Of a stretch of 64,000 bases of DNA, positions 56,726-64,000 are shown piece after piece. This DNA is from Sweltsa coloradensis (taxonomy: Eukaryota > Arthropoda > Insecta > Plecoptera > Chloroperlidae): the NCBI GenBank assembly GCA_024449915.1, contig JAMZAV010000794.1, positions 124,001 to 188,000 on the forward strand, in the 5' to 3' direction. The first letter of the stretch is position 1; the number at the start of each line of letters is the position of its first letter. The position numbers were made by a program, and so were the translations under genes. The notes beneath the pieces are model-generated. The model did no database searches, had not been told where the DNA came from, and saw only the letters and a list, made by a program, of their open reading frames with translations.

Positions 56726-59700
56726 CATTATCATTTCGTCGTTCTTGACAGGTTTTTAACATGATAGTAATATATTAAATTCATGTATAACGAAGTAACA
56801 GATGAACACTTCACTTTCTGAAATTAGATAAATCGTAAAAAATTCTAATCAAAACTAGACTCTATTCCAATTCCATTGTGATGTAATTATCTATCGTGTT
56901 CAGAGACCTGTAACCTAACAGATGCGAGCTAAGGTTGATGGTTCATTAACCACGAGGACAAAGCAAATCTGGCACAGATGTATTACAAACTCAGCACGGA
57001 TCTAGTATAGAGTAGCCAAGACCGCTAAAAACAGTTAATTTTAAATAATTTTCAACATCAAATCACCACTTTTGGGCAAAGAAAAACAAAGACGAGAATA
57101 AGTTCTGCCACTGTTAGCCCTGTATCTGAATTCCCATAACTACACATTATTGATATATACAAGTTCCTTTAAAAGATTCCATACCCAAAATTTTTAAAAA
57201 TATCAGGGAGGAGAGAAATATAGAGCTTTCACCTAATTGTTGAATTATTTTCACCGCCAATTCACCGCTTTTGGGCATAATAATAACGAGAATTTTATTT
57301 TATTTTCTCCCCAAATACCAGCCTCTGGCTATAAGGTTTCAAAATACAACCAGAGTTACCTATAGGCTAATAGGAGTGGACACGTCGACACCTTGGACAA
57401 TACCTTCAGTCGGGATTGCCAGTGGAGCGTATCGATCCAGCGACCTCCCGAATGAGATAATAGAGTGTAAGAACATTCATCACTTACCTTTGAGAGTACC
57501 GATTAGAATCATGATGATGTAGGCACTGGGGTAGAGCTTGGCTGCGTGCGTCACTCCATCATACACCTTCTTACACCTGTAGACCTCCTTCATGGCTGAA
57601 CAGACTATCTTCACAGGTAGAAACTTGGCTGCTTTATAACCTATGTCGAAAGGCATATAAAAGATGGCGTACCTGGAACAGTTTGGGAAAAATGATTCAA
57701 AATGTGCAATATTCAGTTGAAAATCTGCATTACATTTACAAATTAAGTAGTTACAGAGAGAATATAATAACTTTTGATTGAACTTTGTATCACTGTCCAT
57801 CTGAGAAAACTACCGTAGTTTTAAATAAAGCGATATTTTTAAACTTTGCAACCTTATATTTGGATGAGCGAAGCGAACACTTCAATTTGACTTTGTGTTT
57901 TTTTGTTTGTTTTTACTTACGTTACCCCAAGAAAAATAGCTCGGGTGTTTTGTTTTTGTTAGTTTTTTTGTCTGTTTGTTCGCTCTCTACCGGGCAAACG
58001 GCAGATGCGATCTTGATGAAAATTGGAGGGGACCTTCGAAATCTCTGAACTTAGAGCTGTATTGTTTTTGGGTACAATCGAAGAAATATTTCTCATAAAT
58101 ATCGTACTTTTACGATTTTTTTTCGATTTTTAGTGCGATATTTTCGTGATATTTGGCAAACGGCTACTCCGATATTGACTAAACTTTAAAGGAACGTTTA
58201 AAATCACTGAAATCATATATGTTATGATTTTAGAGACTTTTGAAAAAATATTTCTTATAGAAATCGTACTTTTACGATTTTTTCTCCGGTTTTTAATACC
58301 ATATTTTCGTGATATTTGGGCCGATTTTGACCAAACGGGTGGGGCTACAACTTTCATATCTTACATTGACATAAATATTATGGTAATGTAGTGCCTCTTT
58401 AAAGAAAAAGTTGAAAAAGTTGGTCAAAATTCACAGAAATAAAGGTTTTAATATAAGCCTTTTACAGGTGTATAATGAACAAGTAATGCCAAGTAACTAT
58501 AGAAAAAGTAAGGAGATTCCACATAAAAACGTAATCATTGGACAGAAATATTTTAAAAAAGCTCATCCATCAACGCGACTGGAAAAAGCGTTCGCGAAGC
58601 GGCCTAGTTCTAAATAGGCATATACGTATACGTGAGCTTGAAAGAGGGTAACAGCTTCGCACGTGGCCATTTTTACAGCACCTACAAGTACAATGATCCA
58701 CATGTAGCTTTCAATAATGTAACACGTGTTCTTGTTACCCCCCTCAATTCTTCAGCCATAATGAAATAATGTTGTGGACGCAAATGACACCACCTTCTGT
58801 ACTAAGGACGTGTTAATATCAGCATTGTTTTTTTTTTTTTTACCGGAGAAAACCTTCAATCGTGATGGTCGCTGTGGGCAGTGGCTGCGTTGTACCAGCG
58901 CTATTTGTATTTGTGTTTATGCATTTGTTTTTTTCATGCAGTTGCAAAGACATTATTTACAAAGGACTGAATCAACAGCCAATTTCATGTAGGGCCTATG
59001 TTCAATAATACCATTTGTCAGCGAGTCTGATAGAAATGCTTAGGGTCCAGCCATTGCTCACTAAACTCGTAATAAAGACAAGTGTTTAAGAAATGAGTGA
59101 TACTCTTAACTTGTTATACTCGTATAGCAGTTGATGCAACCACAAACTGTCCCTTGAGCTCAAATCACCGGGCATTGCGATGCGATGATGTATTATATTA
59201 TGGAGCAATGCAATTGTCAGTACGGCTATGATCTATTAAAGACCTGCACCAGCGTATAATAGATAATGAGTACTTCAAGTCCTACTGGCCTAGTGTTAAG
59301 TACTGGTCCACTGCCAACTATTCCTAAACTAGATTCTTGGATCTTGAGCCAAAACATGCTGAGCCTTGAACTCGGGACGAGTAGACACAGTACTTAAAAA
59401 TAAACGATACACTACACAAGAAGCTGAGTTGTACGGTGAACCACAAATAATATCGCAAGGGGAACAATTAACCAAAGGCTCATTCTACACTGTTTTAAGA
59501 AATTATTAAAACAAACCCTTACGACTGTTTTAAACTATTGAACACAATTATTGAACTAACAGATTCGAATGAAGAAAATGATACCGTTAAGAGTATATAG
59601 GACTTCCCCTGTTCATCAATGCGAAACACCAAATTTAAATGTGACTTATACTACAAAACTTAACACACATACACACACATACAGTATTTGGTGTGCCAAT

Positions 59701-60854
59701 ATTTGACTAAGCTTGAAACAAAATCATTTCTCTCTCCATGGTCAAACCCGACGTGTTGTGGTGGGAGGGTGGGTGGGGGGAGGTGATTATAGTATATGTT
59801 ATTATGATAAGCGGTGATAGTGGGTTCCCCAGCCACAGGATGTAAAGTGTGTATGTGTGTGTTTCCGTAAGTGACAAGAAAATAATGATCACCTTAACCA
59901 TGGTAAGATCGAGTTTGAGCTAAAACATTTCAATGCAACATTGAAATGTAAAAGAAAATGTTCTCCCCGACAATTCTTCCTGCTCCTAGTAAAGAAATAG
60001 TGCACTCATCCATTCGGAAGCAAAGCTGGCACAGTTACAATGTTTATACGGGAATTAGAGTAATCCTACTAAAATATCACCGTATCTCGAATCTAAGCAA
60101 ACAGTGACGAAGCAGGTTGTAATTCACAATAAGACCTGATAAGTAAACTGTTGAGAATATGTTCGTAAGAATAACTCGCTGAGCAAATATCAGGTTCTAA
60201 ACGCGAATCACACAACCTTGCAAACAGGCGACGAACTTTTAGATTGTATTTAGTATATTTAAAAATAGCCGTTGATAACTTTGGGAATTATCCTAAACAG
60301 GTACATTGTAACAAAGTCAGCAGATATGCCGAAAGAAACGTCTGACATTTAAATAAATTACACGACATAACTTTATGAAATTGATAATTCAGGCATTTTA
60401 TATTATTTGTAGTCTGAACTGAGTGTATCCGTTGAGAGAAAAAAACTCAGTGGTGAAGGCCTATCCAATTTCTAAAACAAGATGTTTCAAAGTATTTTGC
60501 CAACAAAATGTATCTAACGAAATAAAACCAAAGTTATGGTTTCGCTCGCGTTTCAGTTTGCAAAACTCATCTTCTTCTTCTTTTCAGTGGTGTTTCTAGA
60601 AAAGTACAATGAGGGGGGGGGGATTGGGTCGACATGCCAAACGGGTAGAGGTTTGCAGCCGACAGAAGCAACTATTTTCTTCATCATATTTGACGTTTTG
60701 AATGCATGTAAACACGTTATAAAATGTAATCATGTATACATGGTAGTTTACTTCCTCATACTCATTGACTTTCACTTCCGTTTATTTTTTTATGGGAAGG
60801 GGGCGAAAGGAGTAGAACCCCATAATCCCCCCTTGGATAATCCCCCTCCTTACG

Positions 60855-60885
<31 letters not shown>

Positions 60886-61093
60886 CTTCTTCTTCTTCTT
60901 CTTCGGCAACACTACACGTAAGCCTTGTATACTCACCAGACAACAGTGGCGACCACCAGTTGAGGGGTGTTCTTCAGAGGGGCCAGGATAGGTTCCCCCA
61001 GGAGCCCGTTGCACAGCATCCCTCCAGCAAACACTACGAGCATGTACGAGAGCCAGCAGGACATTGGGTGTTTCCGGGAGAAGGCCTGGGCAC
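48198..61093 (-). CDS. TMEM38B: TRIC channel (TMEM38 family), 3' five coding exons; 5' end outside window
   Basis: Five minus-strand exons (61093-60937, 57672-57488, 50654-50567, 49719-49599, 48353-48198) join in frame into about 235 codons with stop. Family members have near 290-300 residues, so about 45-60 N-terminal residues (first transmembrane helix) are missing and were not found up to 64000. Diagnostic TRIC elements: glycine-rich FAGGMLCNGLLGEP in an early helix, the basic motif MKEVYRCKKVYDGVTHA (lipid-contacting KEV/GGVTHA block), GNGAGFTKLFERL, and RGVWTP..MEFMQPSF. TRICs are homotrimeric potassium channels of ER/SR membranes that balance charge during calcium release. The C-terminus ends KKKE, a dilysine ER-retrieval signal. 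Subtype B is an inference: invertebrates usually carry one or few TRICs closer to B. Confidence 0.9.
49599..49719 (-). CDS. TMEM38B: TRIC exon (probable coding exon 5)
   Basis: 121 bases, phase 2 to 0. It encodes FYTKSCLVASIIFVLDSK, TDLISAPHALVYFGIVIF and FVYFK. These are the two C-proximal membrane helices and the H-A/N-L-V/M-Y/F segment between them. Acceptor CCTTTCAG and donor AAG|GTATGT. Confidence 0.9.
50095..50160 (-). repeat. tRNA-like SINE head
   Basis: 'agactggggatcgaacctag' and 'agtgatctagccaataattg' are a reversed tRNA-like head. In the TRIC intron between 49719 and 50567. Confidence 0.45.
50567..50654 (-). CDS. TMEM38B: TRIC exon (probable coding exon 4)
   Basis: 88 bases, phase 1 to 2. 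It encodes GNGAGFTKLFERLMRGVW then TPTAMEFMQPSF. This aligns with the TRIC linker G.GG....FE.L..G.W.P....., after which the last transmembrane helices follow. Acceptor CCTCGCAG and donor GCTT|GTGAGT. Its polypyrimidine tract resembles the unit of the minisatellite that fills the adjoining intron end (50668-50935). Confidence 0.91.
50668..50935. repeat. 14-base minisatellite abutting a TRIC splice acceptor
   Basis: Clean array 50787-50912 of ACAAGGCACAGAGA; decayed relatives (ACAAGGCATAAGAT and similar) extend to 50668. Sense-strand (minus) units read CCTTGTTCTCTGTG, like the acceptor tract of the adjacent exon (CCCTGTTCTCTGTTCCTCGC). Confidence 0.9.
51429..52177 (+). mobile_element. Helitron/Helentron-like non-autonomous element (group 2)
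   Basis: Starts TAGATGAGCGAAGCGAAG and ends GCTCATCCAACAACGCGGCG, GGACTTAAGCGTTTTCCTAG with T after. The body has repeated blocks such as 'atcgcaattttacgattt' alternating with 'acctacatgctttatccgat', so it is internally periodic. It pairs closely with the minus-strand copy at 35304-36106. In the TRIC intron between 50654 and 57488. Confidence 0.62.
53509..53577. ncRNA. Pre-miRNA-like hairpin (candidate)
   Basis: Arms of 24 bases (53509-53532 and 53554-53577) pair with one mismatch and one G-U, around a 21-base loop. Core of the 5' arm is CCATGCAGAGTTT. Length and loop fit a microRNA precursor. It lies in the TRIC intron between 57488 and 50654. No known microRNA family was recognised, and a MITE remnant is an alternative. 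Confidence 0.3.
54195..54398 (+). repeat. SINE family A copy ending in (ATT)n
   Basis: 'cgggttcgaatcccgtcgac', 'ccgtcaatcctgactgaagg', 'cggacatcccttcacaaatt' and the end 'gcgggcatcctac', followed by the (ATT)n tract that also borders the R4-like element. Confidence 0.75.
54405..54467. repeat. (ATT)n microsatellite, ~21 copies
   Basis: Perfect trinucleotide tract between a SINE 3' end and the 3' end of the R4-like element. Confidence 0.95.
54468..56676 (-). mobile_element. R4/Dong-like non-LTR retrotransposon, 5'-truncated, broken
   Basis: Minus strand. 56676-55765 encodes reverse transcriptase from the motif-A segment VNYIDYKKAFDS through IKRGIFQGDSLSALWF and the catalytic box LFYMDDLKLYAS. 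After frame breaks near 55785 and 55725, 55633-54761 continues with a zinc knuckle (CRKC...H...C, near 55320-55270) and a restriction-like endonuclease: RPDLIIIDKKKQETTLIDVA, a PD-(D/E)xK pattern. FMDDLKLYA plus a C-terminal nuclease points to the R4/Dong branch. The copy is about 2.2 kb against more than 4 kb for full members. Both ends abut (TAA)n tracts on the element strand. Confidence 0.85.
56677..56725. repeat. (ATT)n microsatellite, ~16 copies
   Basis: Tract touching the 5'-truncated end of the R4-like element. Confidence 0.95.
57396..57465 (-). repeat. SINE family A fragment beside a TRIC exon
   Basis: 'ccttcagtcgggattgccag' and 'cgacctcccgaatgagataa' are the reversed head. It ends some 20 bases from the donor of exon 57488-57672. 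Confidence 0.6.
57488..57672 (-). CDS. TMEM38B: TRIC exon (probable coding exon 3, KEV motif)
   Basis: 185 bases in phase 2 to 1. It encodes WYAIFYMPFDIGYKAAKFLP, VKIVCSAMKEVYRCKKV, YDGVTHAAKLYPSAYIIMIL and IGTLKG. MPFD, the FLPV segment and the KEV..GVTHA block are the most conserved parts of the TRIC family. Acceptor TGTTCCAG and donor AAAG|GTAAGT. Confidence 0.94.
57861..58607 (+). mobile_element. Helitron/Helentron-like non-autonomous element (group 1)
   Basis: Begins TGGATGAGCGAAGCGAACAC. Ends CTCATCCATCAACGCGACTG, GAAAAAGCGTTCGCGAAGCG and GCCTAG with T following. Same body as the copies at 22.9 and 26.4 kb. It lies in the TRIC intron upstream of exon 57488-57672, opposite to the gene's strand. 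Confidence 0.6.
58608..60854. other. TRIC intron 2 (part), no exon seen
   Basis: Holds the G-quadruplex motif at 59763-59780, short CA/TA alternations near 59655-59680 and a G10 run at 60613-60622. No other structure was recognised. Confidence 0.5.
59763..59780 (+). other. G-quadruplex motif with one-base loops
   Basis: GGGAGGGTGGGTGGGGGG: four G-runs with loops of a single base, the most stable class of parallel quadruplex. It is on the template strand of the TRIC gene, in the intron between 60937 and 57672. Confidence 0.6.
60855..60904. repeat. (TTC)n microsatellite
   Basis: About 16 copies; (GAA)n on the transcribed sense of TRIC, 32 bases inside the intron after exon 60937-61093. Confidence 0.95.
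60937..61093 (-). CDS. TMEM38B: TRIC exon (probable coding exon 2)
   Basis: 157 bases entering two bases short of a codon and leaving after two. It encodes GAQAFSRKHPMSCWLSYML, the helix VVFAGGMLCNGLLGEPIL, and APLKNTPQLVVATVVW. The GG and EP of the second segment are family hallmarks. Acceptor TGTTCCAG and donor TG|GTGAGT. A (GAA)n tract begins about 30 bases inside the following intron on the sense strand. Confidence 0.9.
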
Positions 61094-61130
61094 CTGGAAC
61101 AAACAACAAGAGGGATCAAAGCCGAGACAC

Positions 61131-62512
61131 GAAGTTTTTTTTTTCATTTCATTTTTTATTCACAGATTCGTACATAGTAAAAATATACAATCTCCTGAGA
61201 GAGAGGGAGTGAATAACTAGCACAATAATTATAATTAGAATAGAAATAGTAATACAATAAAATATTTAAGAGAACAATTAAAAAGAATAGATAAGATAAA
61301 CATACATACGTTATGTGATGGACTAGAAGGATGATGGGACACAAAATGTGTTAGTTAAATTCAATTTTTGCACATAAGGAATTCCTCTAAGGCATAAAAA
61401 GGGTTATGAATGAGAAAAGATTTAATTTTAATTCTAAATGATGTTAAAGTATCGTTTTTTGATTGGCTGTTTTTAAATAGTGAATGGTTGAAAGTAGGAA
61501 TGAATATGTTAGAGTTGGTACGCGTTTTATGAGAGTGGTTTATTGCATTTGTTAAGAACAGTTCAGGATGAGAGTGTGCAAATGTGGAAGCTGACAAAAT
61601 TAATTCGGATGTAAGAGTCAATATATGAAGATTAGTGAAATGTGTCTTACATGAATGTCGCCTTGATATACCGGCGATTATTCTCACCGCCCTTTTTTGT
61701 ATAATGAATATTCGTTTAGCATGACTTGAGATGCCCCAAAATAGAACTGCATATGAGATGATTGACTGAATGTATGAATGATATACCATGAGTAATGTAG
61801 AAGGGCTCACAAGAAGTTTCAGCCTTCGAAGCATGAAACAACCACTTAGAAGACGCGGTGCCAATGTCTGGATATGTGGAAGCCAGTCAAGGAACTCACT
61901 CACAGTAAGACCTAGAATTTTTGCAGTAGGTCGCTTTGCTATACTCAAACCATCCAGATGAATATGGGAGCTTAAGGGGTATTGAGATACATTTGTATGA
62001 GAGTTTAAGAAAATCGTTTTTATTGATTGGATATCCAGACTACTGGACTTACAGTATGATGATATTTGTGATACTTGAGAATTTTCAGCTGATGTTAGCA
62101 ACATTGAATTTACATTATCGGGGGCTATGCAGGAGGGAGTTGATGTCATCAGCATATAAGGTGAGGAAAGATTTTACAATGTCCCGGAAATTTTCCATAT
62201 TAAGAAGTTTGGGGAGACTGTTGATATATATTATAAAAAATAGAGGGCCAAGCGTAGACCCTTGGGGGACACCACTAGTTATTGGAAGTGGGTCAGATAT
62301 TGAAGGAATGTGTGATTTTGATGATATTATTTTCACCATTTGTTTGCGGTTAGTGAGAAATGACGTTATCCAACTGTGTGCAGGGCCGATAATGCCTAAG
62401 GAATGTAGTGTTTTGAGGAGAATTCCATGATCGATTGTATCAAAAGCTTTGCTCATATCAAAAAAGAGCCCAATGGTTTGATCTCCTCTGTCTAAAGCAG
62501 AGTAAAGCAACC
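61131..62512 (-). mobile_element. 5'-truncated jockey-like LINE in TRIC intron 1
   Basis: Minus strand. 62510-62115 encodes LFFDMSKAFDTIDHGILLK, SGVPQGSTLGPLFFIIYIN and the catalytic LYADD. A frameshift near 62130 leads to 62155-61361, with IQKRAVRIIAGISRRHSCK and a C-terminus NPFYALEEF. The 3' UTR runs to a short poly(A) at about 61145-61131. Endonuclease and ORF1 are missing. It is related in layout to the LINE at 11.5-12.8 kb, but the two are clearly different families. Confidence 0.86.
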
Positions 62513-63175
62513 TATACTACTGAGGCTTTGTACACCATCGACCTGAAGTAAATCAAGGGTTCTACTTTTGTTTACTCCACCCTGCAATCTTTGATTTAAT
62601 TCTGGTATAGGTAGGTTAGCGGGAGCATTAAGGGTGTAGAGTTTACGACTTTACTGCAAATTAATTACCTGTTTGGAGGCATATTCACGGTCAGTTAATA
62701 AAAGTAAGCACTATTTTTGGAAAATGTGCTTTGATCGCGCAATTAACGCAATATTACTTAAAATGTTGGTGCAAACCACAACCCGATAGGACAACAAGGA
62801 TAGAGCTTCCAAGTGATCCAGACTAAACCTCTGCATTCTGCGTCAAAGTTTAGTTTGCTCGAGCTCATCCAAAAGTCTTAGCTTTCAATTCAGAACTCTC
62901 TGTCCCTTACTTCGTTCAGTACGGATAACATGGGAAAGTCCTGTTTATGAATCCACTGTTGAACAAATAGGTTTTGTGGTTTCCTCCATCTGTTGCTCTC
63001 AACCAGTCTCCGTAACGAGATGGATAGGGGAGAGACTAAAAATATCGCCAACACATTAGCAGTGGGACGGCGGTTGTAGGGGGGGGGGGGATAAACTCGC
63101 GTTTACACCATGACGATCTCGAGCTAAAAGCGCGTTGATGATAAAACAAACCACGAATATGTTGGTTGGTTGTTT

Positions 63176-63339
63176 TTCGTGGGAAGCCTGCCCAGGGTGC
63201 AATGTATGCCCCTCTTCAGTCTAAGAAGGTATGTTGTGGATAGGACAATTTATTGTGAAAGGATGTCCGAGGGATGTTTAAGAGCACTTAATCCCTTGCA
63301 TTCGTATTATAATGACCTAGGAAAACCTCGGAAAAATCA
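63176..63339 (-). repeat. SINE family A copy
   Basis: 'aagcctgcccagggtgcaat', 'atgtccgagggatgtttaag' and 'gaaaacctcggaaaaatcag' in reverse orientation; the tRNA-like head is missing. Confidence 0.7.
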
Positions 63340-63342
63340 GAC

Positions 63343-63406
63343 GACTAGTACTACCTAGGTTCAAATTTACCTCAACTAGTACTACCTAGGTTCAAATTTA
63401 CCTCAA
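63343..63406. repeat. 31-base tandem duplication
   Basis: 'actagtactacctaggttca' plus 'aatttacctca' is present twice in a row, at the edge of a SINE family A copy. Confidence 0.85.
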
Positions 63407-64000
63407 TTCTAATTATTTACATTATTTAAATTACTTGCACACTTCTAGTACGATTAATGTAATGCTCTAAAAGATGCATGATCATATTATTAACTTCTAG
63501 AAGGCCCTGTTCAAAGATGTGAAAATATTGTTTTGCTATAAATGTAAGCCTGTGTATCTAATTAGTTATATTTTGATAACTTTGAATTTTATCTTATTTT
63601 ATTATGTTATTGTTAAAACTATGATATTGTTATAATTGTGTAAATCAGACGGCAGTCTACAAGTCTTATTGACTTTGTTTTACATTTAATTGTATATTGT
63701 TTAAATGTGTCTGAATGGAAATTGAATATACGAGCGTATAATATAACACTAACAGTGTAGACTGTAGACGGAGGAGGAGGTGGCTATTTTCACGAACCTT
63801 GCGTAGATAAAATATAATACCATCATGGCACTAGCAGAACAGCGAAATATTGATTAAGTATTTATCGATTAGAAGTTGACAGCTTGTGAAGGTGTGTAAA
63901 CAATAAGAGTCAATAACACGCATGAATACGGGAGTATCCTAAAGAGGGAGAAGAGATATTTATTCATTAGAGTGCCCGAGAAAAAGACGAAATAAAACAA

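Larger units (their letters stand above)
62513..64000. other. TRIC 5' intron (part), first exon not found
   Basis: Searched on the minus strand for the TRIC N-terminal segment (..MFP.FD.AH..) without success. Contains a G12 run (63079-63090), a SINE family A copy and a 31-base duplication. Confidence 0.5.

Noticed and set aside
62513..64000. Possible first TRIC coding exon
   Set aside because: No minus-strand frame resembles the family N-terminus, so the exon is assumed to lie outside the window.

Overview
The window is nuclear DNA of an animal, AT-rich, intron-rich and full of repeats. Two genes with metazoan orthologues are split by introns with GT/AG borders. There are non-LTR retrotransposon remnants of arthropod-like type and many tRNA-headed SINEs. 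I infer an arthropod, probably an insect and perhaps a hemipteran; the species is not recognisable from the sequence alone. No prokaryotic operon, CRISPR array, rRNA gene or clear functional tRNA gene was seen.

Gene content. Both genes lie head-to-tail on the minus strand. (1) GK5, putative glycerol kinase 5 of the FGGY kinase family, is complete in 11 coding exons between 43988 (ATG) and 9078 (stop). The splice phases fit at every junction and give a 521-residue protein. (2) A trimeric intracellular cation channel (TRIC, TMEM38 family) has its last five coding exons between 61093 and 48198. Its first coding exon was not found and probably lies beyond 64000. About 4.2 kb separate the TRIC stop from the GK5 start. 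The products (a carbohydrate/polyol kinase and an ER/SR potassium counter-ion channel) have no known shared pathway, so the arrangement looks like ordinary neighbourhood.

Layout. 1-9077: flanking DNA with palindromes, two adjacent MITE-like elements and tRNA-like repeats. 9078-43988: GK5, whose introns carry a 5'-truncated LINE (11.5-12.8 kb), 93-bp tandem repeats, Helitron-like elements (17.5, 22.9, 24.7, 26.4, 34.2 and 35.3 kb), large inverted repeats and many SINEs. 43989-48197: promoter side of GK5, a second 93-bp repeat array and a composite Helitron-like element. 48198-61093: TRIC exons, with a Helitron-like element at 51.4 and another at 57.9 kb, a minisatellite abutting a splice acceptor, and an R4/Dong-like retrotransposon inserted between (TAA)n tracts. 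61094-64000: 5' intron of TRIC with a jockey-like LINE.

The strongest unexplained signal is a set of Helitron/Helentron-like non-autonomous elements. They share a GGATGAGCGAAGCGAAG 5' end and a 3' hairpin followed by CTAG-T. A composite subfamily carries two such 3' ends in inverted orientation next to a tRNA-like module and occurs at two loci in opposite orientations. A 5'-truncated tandem copy of GK5 exon 3 and a pre-miRNA-like hairpin in a TRIC intron also merit checking.
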